Source: Lawsonibacter hominis
GTDB taxonomy: Bacteria > Bacillota > Clostridia > Oscillospirales > Oscillospiraceae
Assembly: GCF_014287895.1 (NCBI RefSeq)
Contig: NZ_JACOPP010000053.1
Location: forward strand, 1 to 8,989
DNA length: 8,989 nucleotides
Direction of reading: 5' to 3'
The translations under genes and the position numbers were made by a program. The notes beneath the pieces are model-generated. The model was not told the origin of the DNA and made no database searches. It saw only the letters and a list, made by a program, of their open reading frames with translations. Below, piece after piece: positions 1-5,263 of the stretch. Each line of letters opens with the position of its first letter. Within the stretch, counting starts at the first letter, position 1.

Positions 1-30
1 TCCGCAGACGACGGAAGGAAAGGAAGCTCC

Positions 31-63
31 GTCATTTCCGGCGACACGTGCGTCGGAAATGAC
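31..63. repeat. Hairpin 1 of a four-hairpin cluster
   Basis: An inverted repeat with a perfect 10-bp stem (GTCATTTCCG at 31-40, CGGAAATGAC at 54-63) and a 13-nt loop. No T-tract follows in either direction, so it is not a classical terminator by itself. It is the first of four adjacent hairpins filling the non-coding stretch 31-195 downstream of the minus-strand gene that ends at 198. Its role is unknown; an RNA 3'-end stabilising structure or a dispersed palindromic element are both possible. Confidence 0.6.
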
Positions 64-70
64 ACCTCTC

Positions 71-118
71 ATGACGGACAGGGCGACTTTTCTGCCAGAA
101 TCGAGCCCTGTCCGTCAT
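71..118. repeat. Hairpin 2 of a four-hairpin cluster (14-bp stem)
   Basis: ATGACGGACAGGGC at 71-84 pairs perfectly with GCCCTGTCCGTCAT at 105-118. The 20-nt loop contains a second small palindrome (TTCTG-C-CAGAA, 90-100), so the structure can form a nested hairpin. No T-tract follows. A palindrome this long in non-coding DNA is very unlikely by chance, but the function is not visible from sequence. Confidence 0.65.
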
Positions 119-127
119 GCATCCCTC

Positions 128-158
128 TGTCGAAAAAGGCCAGAGGCCTTTTTCGACA
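128..158. terminator. Bidirectional terminator-like hairpin
   Basis: A 14-bp perfect stem (128-141 with 145-158) around a 3-nt loop. The stem contains an A5 run on one arm and a T5 run on the other beside a GGCC core, so on either strand the transcript reads A-tract, GC stem, loop, GC stem, U-tract. This is the usual form of a bidirectional rho-independent terminator. On the minus strand it lies about 40 nt after the stop codon of the RACo-like gene and is the best candidate for ending that transcript. It could also stop plus-strand transcription entering from the left. Confidence 0.65.
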
Positions 159-160
159 AG

Positions 161-195
161 CTCAGGGCGGGGGAGCTTTGCTCCCCCGCCCTGAG
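161..195. terminator. 16-bp GC-rich hairpin next to the RACo-like stop codon
   Basis: CTCAGGGCGGGGGAGC (161-176) and its exact complement (180-195) enclose a TTT triloop. It starts 2 nt past the stop codon of the minus-strand gene ending at 198. Very stable, but with no U-tract on the minus-strand RNA, so it probably acts together with the adjacent hairpin at 128-158, either as a strong pause or as a 3'-end block to exonucleases. Confidence 0.6.
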
Positions 196-197
196 TC

Positions 198-1793
198 TTA
201 TGGTTCAAACAGCATGCAGTCCACATAATGCCTGGTAAAGGCCGCTTCGGTGGAGAGTTCCAGGTAGCGGCATTTGTCCCGGATGGCCGTCAGCTCGTCC
301 CGGGCCTGCCGGGACAGAAGCGCGGCCGCCGCGCCTGCGCTGGCGCTGTTGCCCACGCAGCGGGTCCGTGCCACCAGCTCCGGAGGCAGAAGGCCGATGG
401 CACCGGCGTTTTCCTTGTCGATCCGGCTGCCGAAGCCTCCGGCCAGATAGAGCACGGAAACCGCCTGCATGGTTTGCTGCGTATGCTCCAGCAGAGTACG
501 AATACCGGCGGCGATGGCGGCCTTGGCCAGCTGGAGCTTGCGCACATCCGCTTCTGTAACGCCGATATCGTGCGTCCGGTCCAGCCAGAAGGTAACGCCG
601 CGTGCATCCTCCTCCAGCCATTCTTCCAGGCCCGCGGGCGCTTCGTCCGGGGGCAGCAGCCGGCCGGTTCCGTCCACCGCGCCCATCCGCAGCAGTACCG
701 CCAGGGCGTCCACCAGGCCGGAGCCGCAGATCCCCGCGGGCGCGCCGCCGCCAATGACGGAAAAGCGGGGCGCGCCGCCGTCCAGCCAGACCCGGTCCAC
801 GGCTCCCGCCACCCCGGACATGCCCCGGGAGATCTCCGCGCCCTCAAAGGCGGGGCCCGCGGCAGTGGCGCAGGTCGTGAAGCCGTCCTTTGTGCCCAGC
901 GCCATCTCCCCGTTGGTGCCGATATCCAGAAACAGTACCGCTCGCTCGGCCAGCCAGGCCCCTGATGCGTACAATCCGGCCGTAATGTCGCCGCCCACAT
1001 AGCCCGCGACCGCGGGAGCGAGATAGACCTGTGCCTGGGGAAACGCCGGGAAGAAACCATCCCCCGGGGAGCACACTGCGCCAAACCGGTCCTGCGGCGT
1101 AAAGGGGGCTGCGGCGATGGAGGCGGGGGAGCGCCCGGCGAACAGATGCTCCATGATGGTGTTGCCCACCGCCGTTACGGCCAGTACCTCCCCAGTGCTG
1201 CGTCCGGCGCGGCCGCACAGGGCGCACACCGCTTGGGAGACCTGCTCCCGAATGGCGCTGGTCATCCGGGCCAGACCGTCTGGAGCGGTATTGGCATACT
1301 GGATGCGGGAAATCACGTCGGCGCCGAAGACCCGCTGGCGGTTCATGCCGCCCTCTGTTCCCAGCAGCGCACCGGTGGTCAGATCGTAGAGCGTGACCAC
1401 CACCGTGGTGGTTCCGATATCGACCGCCGCGCCCAGCCCGCCGCACTCCGGAACGGCGACCCAGGGCTGCAGGGAGACGGGGCGGGAAGCGCCCTCGCAG
1501 ACGACGCAGGCCTGCCGGAGCGCGTCCAGGGTCACGGAACAATCGCCGGTCAGCCGGGTACGGCAGGCCAGACGGCGCTCGCCGCCGGCCGGGAGCAGCG
1601 CGCGCTCCTGCGCATCGGCCGGCGTCACCGCACCGGAGACGGCGGCCAGACACTTCCCGCAGGTCCCGTTGCCGCCGCAGGGGGCCTCCGGTTCCCGCAG
1701 GCCGGCCCGCTGAAGGGCGCTGAGCAGCGTTTCGCCGGACCGGCCTTCGATCGTATGGGTCCCGTCCGGCCCATGTACGGTAATAACAGGCAT
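198..1793 (-). CDS. RACo-type 2Fe-2S/ASKHA protein (corrinoid reductive activator family, DUF4445)
   Basis: Likely a cytoplasmic reductive activator that uses ATP to drive one-electron reduction of an inactivated Co(II) corrinoid protein back to the Co(I) state used in methyl transfer. Residues 1-90 form a plant-type ferredoxin domain with C39-x5-C45-x2-C48 and a distant C77 as the probable 2Fe-2S ligands. From about residue 120 onward comes an ASKHA-fold ATPase region: DIGTTT (125-130), GGDITAG (267-273), DIGTNGE (290-296), AAGPAFEG (311-318), GSGLVD (357-362) and AGGFG (451-455), with a family-like C-terminus ending near FTRHYVDCMLF. At 531 residues it is shorter than characterised RACo proteins, which I recall as somewhat over 600. 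The start at 1793 is fixed by AGGAGG six bases upstream. No corrinoid protein or methyltransferase lies in the window, so the partner is unknown. The family is clear; the precise substrate is inference. Confidence 0.9.
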   Translation of the reverse strand: MPVITVHGPDGTHTIEGRSGETLLSALQRAGLREPEAPCGGNGTCGKCLAAVSGAVTPADAQERALLPAGGERRLACRTRLTGDCSVTLDALRQACVVCEGASRPVSLQPWVAVPECGGLGAAVDIGTTTVVVTLYDLTTGALLGTEGGMNRQRVFGADVISRIQYANTAPDGLARMTSAIREQVSQAVCALCGRAGRSTGEVLAVTAVGNTIMEHLFAGRSPASIAAAPFTPQDRFGAVCSPGDGFFPAFPQAQVYLAPAVAGYVGGDITAGLYASGAWLAERAVLFLDIGTNGEMALGTKDGFTTCATAAGPAFEGAEISRGMSGVAGAVDRVWLDGGAPRFSVIGGGAPAGICGSGLVDALAVLLRMGAVDGTGRLLPPDEAPAGLEEWLEEDARGVTFWLDRTHDIGVTEADVRKLQLAKAAIAAGIRTLLEHTQQTMQAVSVLYLAGGFGSRIDKENAGAIGLLPPELVARTRCVGNSASAGAAAALLSRQARDELTAIRDKCRYLELSTEAAFTRHYVDCMLFEP

Positions 1794-1819
1794 GAGTCGC
1801 CTCCTGAAACGGTAAAATA

Positions 1820-1842
1820 GAGCAGCCGGCGTCCGGCTGCTC
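1820..1842 (-). terminator. Terminator-like hairpin between MATE gene and RACo-like gene
   Basis: A 10-bp perfect stem (GAGCAGCCGG / CCGGCTGCTC) with a 3-nt loop. Read on the minus strand it is followed by TATTTTACC, a short U-rich tail, 19 nt past the MATE stop codon at 1862. It therefore looks like the rho-independent terminator of the MATE transcript. It also sits exactly where the transcript from the promoter at 1847-1875 should begin, so it may form a 5'-terminal hairpin of the RACo-like mRNA. Confidence 0.6.
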
Positions 1843-1846
1843 CTTG

Positions 1847-1875
1847 ATTATAGCGCCGCGCTTAGGATCCGTCAA
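1847..1875 (-). promoter_or_regulatory. Sigma-70-type promoter for the RACo-like gene
   Basis: On the minus strand TTGACG (1875-1870), a 17-bp spacer and a perfect TATAAT (1852-1847) form a near-consensus vegetative promoter. The -35 box overlaps the last codons of the MATE gene. The expected start of transcription is about 1840, giving a leader of nearly 50 nt before the ATG at 1793. This would let the RACo-like gene be expressed independently of the MATE gene. Confidence 0.6.
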
Positions 1876-3280
1876 CGCCGCCTGTACCCGGTATGGGCGC
1901 CCCCTGCTCCGGCATCCGCCGCATTTCACGCAGCACCATGGTGATGGCCACCGCCACTGCGGCGGCGTCGGAGATGGGGCCGGCGTACATGACGCCATCG
2001 ATCCCCATAAAGAGGGGGAAGATCAGGACCAGAGGGATGAGAAAGAGGACCTGGCGGGTAAGAGAGATCAAGATACCGCGCTTGGCCTTGCCGATGGAAG
2101 TAAAAAAATTGGTGCTGATGGGCTGGAACGCATTGGCGAAGGTCATAAAGAGAAAAATACGGAAATAGCGTTCCGCAAAGTGAAAATACGCGTTTGACCC
2201 GGTGCCGAAAATACCGATGATCTGCCGTGGAAAGAGCTGAAAGCACACAAAAGCGATGCTGCAGATAAGGGTGGCCGCAGTCACGGCCTTGCGATAGGCC
2301 TCTTTGACCCGGGGATAATTGCGTGCGCCGTAATTAAAGCTGAAGATGGGCTGGCAGCCCTGGGAGATGCCGATGGTAAAGCCCATGATGAGCATATTCA
2401 CCTTGGTGACCACGCCCACGCAGGCCAGGGGGATGTCCTGGCCATACTGCGACAGAGCGCCGTAGTAGGTCAGCGTATTGTTCATTACGATCTGCACGGC
2501 CACCATGGCCAACTGGTTGAAAAAGGAGGCCATGCCAAGGGAAAAGATCGCCCCCAGCCAATGGAGCCTGGGCCGCAGGTCGCCGCGGGTGAGCACCACG
2601 GTACGCAGACGGGTACGCAGCAGGTAGACCAGCGCCATCCCCATGGAAAGTGCCTGACCCAGCACCGTGGCCAGCGCGCCGCCGCCGATCCCCAGGTCAA
2701 AGCCGAAGATGAACAAAGGGTCCAACATGGTGTTGAGGACCGCGCCGGACAGGGTACAGAGCATGGAATAGGTGGGGCTGCCGTCGGCGCGGATCAAATT
2801 GCTGCATCCGGTGGTAAAGGTGAGCAGCGGCAGGCCGAAGGCGGTGATGCGGGTATAGGTGAGGGCGTAGGGAAGCACATCCGGCGTAGCGCCGAAGGCC
2901 AGCAGCAGGGGACGGCGGAACAGGAAGGCGACCGCGCCCAGACAGACGCCCAGGAAAGCCAGAACCACCAGGCCCGTGCCCGCCACCTCGCGGGCGCGGT
3001 CCTTATGACCGGCGCCGAGATTCAGATTGAAATTGGCCGCGGTACCAATGCTCATGAGCAGGGCGATCGCAGTGGAGATGTTGTTGAAGGGAAAGGCCAC
3101 ATTGGTGGCGGCATTGCCCAGAAGGCCGACCCCCTGCCCGATAAAGATCTGATCTACAATGTTATACAGGGAGGAGACCAGAAAGGCGATGACCGAGGGG
3201 ATGGCGAATTTGGGCAGGAGCTTTCCGATGGGAGCGGTGCCAAGGGGATTGGCGGACGTTTGGAGGGGTTCCGGCTGCAT
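1862..3280 (-). CDS. MATE-family multidrug efflux transporter (MepA-like)
   Basis: A 472-residue integral membrane antiporter expected to export cationic drugs or metabolites in exchange for Na+ or H+. The protein is hydrophobic throughout with about twelve predicted membrane spans in two MatE halves, the normal size for the family. Recognisable family segments include the first-span region IPSVIAFLVSSLYNIVDQIF, RADGSPTYSM (conserved position after span 4-5), the PLFIFGFDLGIGGGALATVL stretch, and SQGCQPIFSFNYGA in the second half. The start at 3280 is supported by GAGGAG six bases upstream. It is divergent from a tetR gene with a shared palindromic operator/promoter, the standard arrangement for a regulated efflux pump. 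A terminator-like hairpin follows at 1820-1842. Substrate cannot be read from the sequence. Confidence 0.93.
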   Translation of the reverse strand: MQPEPLQTSANPLGTAPIGKLLPKFAIPSVIAFLVSSLYNIVDQIFIGQGVGLLGNAATNVAFPFNNISTAIALLMSIGTAANFNLNLGAGHKDRAREVAGTGLVVLAFLGVCLGAVAFLFRRPLLLAFGATPDVLPYALTYTRITAFGLPLLTFTTGCSNLIRADGSPTYSMLCTLSGAVLNTMLDPLFIFGFDLGIGGGALATVLGQALSMGMALVYLLRTRLRTVVLTRGDLRPRLHWLGAIFSLGMASFFNQLAMVAVQIVMNNTLTYYGALSQYGQDIPLACVGVVTKVNMLIMGFTIGISQGCQPIFSFNYGARNYPRVKEAYRKAVTAATLICSIAFVCFQLFPRQIIGIFGTGSNAYFHFAERYFRIFLFMTFANAFQPISTNFFTSIGKAKRGILISLTRQVLFLIPLVLIFPLFMGIDGVMYAGPISDAAAVAVAITMVLREMRRMPEQGAPIPGTGGVDGS

Positions 3281-3316
3281 GCATTTCTCCTCGCTTTCGG
3301 ACCGATGGTCGTCTGA

Positions 3317-3350
3317 TTGACAGTTTAGTACGATAGTGCTAAACTGTCAA
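3317..3350. promoter_or_regulatory. 34-bp palindromic operator with symmetric divergent promoters
   Basis: TTGACAGTTTAG (3317-3328) and CTAAACTGTCAA (3339-3350) are exact inverted repeats. The 10-bp centre is also mostly symmetric (AC/GT at 3330-3331 and 3336-3337, AT at the axis), leaving two mismatched pairs. Each strand reads TTGACA, 17 bp, TAAACT, so the palindrome is also two face-to-face promoters: plus strand -35 at 3317-3322 and -10 at 3340-3345; minus strand -35 at 3350-3345 and -10 at 3327-3322. Predicted transcription starts are about 3352 for tetR and 3315 for the MATE gene. A TetR dimer (or dimer pair) bound here would block both. Confidence 0.8.
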
Positions 3351-3370
3351 TACCGGAACGGATCAGAAAT

Positions 3371-3377
3371 GAGGAAG
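3371..3377 (+). promoter_or_regulatory. Ribosome binding site deciding the tetR start
   Basis: GAGGAAG ends 3 nt before ATG 3381, with its GAGG core 6 nt away, and gives a good Shine-Dalgarno match. The alternative upstream starts are worse: GTG 3336 lies inside the palindromic operator and upstream of the predicted transcription start, and ATG 3369 has only a weak GGAACGGA upstream. Confidence 0.6.
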
Positions 3378-3380
3378 CGC

Positions 3381-3974
3381 ATGAAAAAAGACGTAAAAAC
3401 GGATATCCTGGAGACGGCCCGGAAACTCTTTAACGAGCAGGGCTACAACGGAGTGTCCATGCGGGATATCGCCGGAGCGCTGGGGATCAGCGTGGGAAAT
3501 CTGACCTACTATTTCAAACGGAAAGAGGATCTGCTGGAGGCTGTGGCGCTCCGGCAGCTGGAGGGCTATCAAAAGAAGGCCCCGGCCGCCAGTCTGGCGG
3601 AGCTGGACGGACACTTCCGGCGAAAGCTGGCCTTTCAGAAGGGAAATGCCTACTATTTCCGTCACTATACGCAGCTGGCGCAGATCTCGCCGAAGGTATA
3701 CGAGATGCAGCGGGGCATCATCCGCGATCAATATGAATTTTACGGCGAGACGTTTCGGGGCTTCAAGTCCCATGGAAGGATGATGGAAGATACCGTTCCG
3801 GGACAAACCCGGCATCTGATTCAGGCTTTGGTGACCGTCAGCCTCTTTGGCACGGCGATGGGGGAGCCGGATGGGGAGCGGCTGCCCTGCTTTTGGAGCC
3901 TGATCTGGCCCATGCTGACGGAAACGGGAAGAAGGGAATACCGGGAAGAAGTGGAGCGGCGCGGCGGCGTATAA
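3381..3974 (+). CDS. TetR/AcrR-family transcriptional repressor
   Basis: A 197-residue DNA-binding repressor with the usual TetR length and layout. The N-terminal helix-turn-helix domain covers about residues 5-52 (ILETARKLFNEQGYNGVSMR followed by DIAGALGISVGNLTYYFKRK), with the recognition helix near SVGNLTYYF. The remainder is a helical ligand/dimerisation domain of unknown specificity, rich in aromatic residues (NAYYFRHYTQL, DQYEFYGETF). It is divergent from the MATE pump gene with a shared 34-bp palindrome, so it most likely represses the pump and itself and is released by a pump substrate. The start is placed at 3381 rather than the longer in-frame GTG at 3336 because of the ribosome binding site and because the longer start falls in the operator. 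A TATAAT occurs at its stop codon (3970-3975), but with no matching -35 box. Confidence 0.9.
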   Translation: MKKDVKTDILETARKLFNEQGYNGVSMRDIAGALGISVGNLTYYFKRKEDLLEAVALRQLEGYQKKAPAASLAELDGHFRRKLAFQKGNAYYFRHYTQLAQISPKVYEMQRGIIRDQYEFYGETFRGFKSHGRMMEDTVPGQTRHLIQALVTVSLFGTAMGEPDGERLPCFWSLIWPMLTETGRREYREEVERRGGV

Positions 3975-4016
3975 TCAGGACCGGCCGGTGGGATACTGCT
4001 TTTGAGGTGATATCCC

Positions 4017-4445
4017 ATGCTGACAGAATCTGAACTGCTTCAGTCCATCCACCAGTCTACCAATATGGGCCGCGAGGGGATCCAGTCCGTGCTGAACTAT
4101 GCCAAGGACGACAGGCTTCGTCAGGCCCTGGAGCAGCAGCTGGTGGAATATGAAAAGCTGGCCGGCGCGTCCGGAAAAATGCTCTTGGAACGGGACGAAA
4201 AGCCAAAGGAAACCAACCCCGTGGCAAAGGCGTCTTCCGCCGCGATGTCGGCGATGAAGCTAATGGCAGACCCATCCGCGTCAAAAATTGCGGAAATGAT
4301 GATCCAGGGCAACACGATGGGGATGACCCAAAGCCTTCGCAACCTGAACGATTATCCCGGAAAGGACGAGCGGGTACGGGACCTGGCATCCAAGCTGCTT
4401 CGTACCGAGGAAGCCAATATCGAGCAAATGAAGAAATTCTTATAG
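4017..4445 (+). CDS. Small helical protein of unknown function (ferritin-like or four-helix-bundle type)
   Basis: A 142-residue soluble protein with no signal peptide or membrane span. It appears to be almost wholly alpha-helical, with helices roughly at 4-28, 29-58, 70-90 and 118-142. The pattern of paired-helix segments with EYEKLAGASGKMLLE in the first half and LRTEEANIEQMKKF at the end resembles small DUF2383/ferritin-like four-helix bundles that occur as single genes in Clostridia, but I cannot name the family with certainty. No ExxH metal-ligand motif is visible, so there is no basis for calling it metal-binding. It begins 42 nt after the tetR stop with a strong GAGGTGA six bases before the ATG, and no terminator separates the two, so co-transcription with tetR is plausible. 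Confidence 0.8.
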   Translation: MLTESELLQSIHQSTNMGREGIQSVLNYAKDDRLRQALEQQLVEYEKLAGASGKMLLERDEKPKETNPVAKASSAAMSAMKLMADPSASKIAEMMIQGNTMGMTQSLRNLNDYPGKDERVRDLASKLLRTEEANIEQMKKFL

Positions 4446-4471
4446 CATGACCGATTGTCCGGGAGAACCGG

Positions 4472-4510
4472 CCGGCGGATTTGCTTCGCCTGTGCATGCA
4501 AATCCGCCGG
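4472..4510. repeat. 13-bp inverted repeat downstream of the helical protein
   Basis: CCGGCGGATTTGC (4472-4484) pairs exactly with GCAAATCCGCCGG (4498-4510) around a 13-nt loop. It starts 26 nt after the stop codon at 4445, where a terminator would be expected, but neither strand shows a T-tract beside it. It could be a stabilising 3' hairpin or an unusual terminator; the next downstream hairpin (4604-4647) is a better stop signal. Confidence 0.55.
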
Positions 4511-4603
4511 GGAGCCATAAAAACGACCACACCATTACACGGGTGCGCATAAGGAAGTAATCCGAAAAATTACGATTATGGCATCTGTCAGACGGGGTTA
4601 GGA
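4511..4603. other. AT-richer intergenic stretch without a recognisable gene
   Basis: Together with the flanking hairpins this makes up the 218-nt gap between the helical protein and the DUF6061-like gene. A short open frame on the plus strand ending at the TAG near 4600 (…EVIRKITIMASVRRG) might be the tail of a deleted gene, but I could not match it to a family. A small GTAAT/ATTAC hairpin occurs at 4557-4573. The change to lower GC starts here. Confidence 0.3.
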
Positions 4604-4647
4604 AGTCAAAACCTCCGACTTAGCCGGAGGTTTTGACTATATTTTTC
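4604..4647 (+). terminator. Rho-independent terminator
   Basis: AGTCAAAACCTCCG (4604-4617) and its exact complement CGGAGGTTTTGACT (4625-4638) form a 14-bp stem with a 7-nt loop, followed on the plus strand by ATATTTTTC. This is a strong rho-independent terminator for transcripts coming from tetR and the helical-protein gene. It ends about 17 nt before the next start codon (4664), leaving no room for a promoter between them, so it could also attenuate the following gene. Confidence 0.8.
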
Positions 4648-4663
4648 GATTTTGAAGGTAAAT

Positions 4664-5062
4664 ATGGTGAAATACCTGATGTCTTGTGTGCTCGATATGG
4701 ACACCGCCTGTGTGGAACTGAAATTTCTTGATGACAGCATGATTGCGATTGATACTATCGCCATGGAGAACGAGGTTTATGACAATATGTATCAGCGGTC
4801 AAAGCGGGATTATCTGATTTACAATGCCCCGTTGGCGTATGCTGATCGTATACGGAACGGCAAATCAGGAACTTATCTCAATATGGTTGTTGAGGAAATA
4901 CAGGACAGCAGCGTAAATCAGCAGGAATGCAACGGCCCCCATAGAACCCCGGATCAGCAGGCTGCCCGGCCCAAGACCGAGATAAGCGTCCACCATAATC
5001 AACGGGAAAGTGAGACTGATGAAAAATACAGTCAGCCAAGCGGACTTCTGTGCAAGTCATAG
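4664..5062 (+). CDS. DUF6061-like small protein with an aberrant C-terminal extension
   Basis: The first 76 or so residues (from MVKYLMSCVLDMD, through VENEV-like MENEVYDNMYQRS and DYLIYNAPLAYAD, to YLNMVVE) resemble the small DUF6061 proteins of Firmicutes, which I recall as roughly 75-85 residues and often near mobile DNA; function unknown. From about residue 77 on (EIQDSSVNQQECNGPHRTPD...) the sequence is low-complexity and polar and is explained instead by a membrane-protein reading frame on the other strand. The extension is therefore probably run-on translation past a recombination junction near 4892-4905. The chosen start is ATG 4664, preceded by GAAGG five bases upstream, rather than the TTG at 4652. 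It lies directly behind a terminator with no clear promoter of its own, so it may be silent. The N-terminal match is good; expression and the 132-residue product are doubtful. Confidence 0.6.
   Translation: MVKYLMSCVLDMDTACVELKFLDDSMIAIDTIAMENEVYDNMYQRSKRDYLIYNAPLAYADRIRNGKSGTYLNMVVEEIQDSSVNQQECNGPHRTPDQQAARPKTEISVHHNQRESETDEKYSQPSGLLCKS
4893..5060 (-). pseudogene. Remnant of a small membrane protein gene, frameshifted and truncated
   Basis: On the minus strand a strong GGAGGAAAGG precedes an ATG at 5060. The frame of that ATG soon gives a non-membrane-like sequence. One frame over, beginning two codons in, the translation is clearly a membrane protein: an N-terminal AQKSAWLTVFFISLTFPLIM span, a short VDAYLGLGPGSLLIRGS loop, and a second span VAFLLIYAAVLYFL. 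A single lost base near 5055 would restore ATG to this frame. The homologous portion seems to stop near 4893 where the DUF6061-like gene begins on the opposite strand. I do not recognise the family. A two-span membrane protein broken by a frameshift at the start and truncated at the end is the best reading. Confidence 0.5.
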
Positions 5063-5122
5063 AAAATTCCCCCTTTCCTCCCCAAAGGGCCGTGGCTGGT
5101 TGATAGTTGCTTTTTAGGATAA

Positions 5123-5260
5123 CAAAGGGCGGCGGCACTGAGCGAGATGCGTGGACAGGTGGATCTAACCGTCTGCATCTATCATGGCGGATTTGAAAGG
5201 GACCTGACCAGCGGTCGGGTGCTGAGCGAGAGCACAGAAAATATCGGGTATCGGATTTGC
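5123..5260 (+). pseudogene. Fragment of a 5'-nucleotidase / 2',3'-cyclic phosphodiesterase-type metallophosphoesterase gene
   Basis: About 45 codons on the plus strand read ...LSEMRGQVDLTVCIYHGG followed by FERDLTSGRVLSESTENIGY and RIC. The YHGGFERDL...GENxGY pattern is characteristic, as I recall it, of the calcineurin-like phosphoesterase domain of bifunctional UshA/YfkN-type enzymes, where the histidine of the HGG motif is near a metal site and the segment ends just before the GHxH motif. The frame is closed by TAA (5120-5122) on the left and the resemblance stops at about 5260 on the right, a few bases before the stop codon of the opposite-strand M56 gene. All the rest of the enzyme is absent, so this is a relic. 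It implies that a phosphoesterase gene once stood here and was broken by whatever brought in its neighbours. Confidence 0.55.
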
Positions 5261-5263
5261 GCT

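Noticed and set aside
228..1820. Long plus-strand open frames opposite the RACo-like gene
   Set aside because: They are GC-rich shadow frames with biased Arg/Ala/Gly/Pro translations and no ribosome binding sites or family resemblance; the minus-strand gene explains them.
2561..3316. Plus-strand open frame of about 250 codons opposite the MATE gene
   Set aside because: The translation is Gln/Gly/Glu/His-rich, the typical antisense of a membrane protein, with no family features.
3336..3380. GTG 3336 or ATG 3369 as tetR start
   Set aside because: GTG 3336 lies in the palindromic operator and upstream of the predicted transcription start; ATG 3369 has a weak ribosome binding site. ATG 3381 is better placed.
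3980..4475. ACCGGCCGG present on both sides of the helical-protein gene (3980-3988 and 4467-4475)
   Set aside because: Nine GC-rich bases recurring within 500 bp is not strong evidence for flanking repeats or attachment sites.
5190..5263. Terminator for the M56 transcript
   Set aside because: Only short 4-5 bp stems without T-tracts were found (for example GTGCT/AGCAC at 5220-5236), so no terminator is called.
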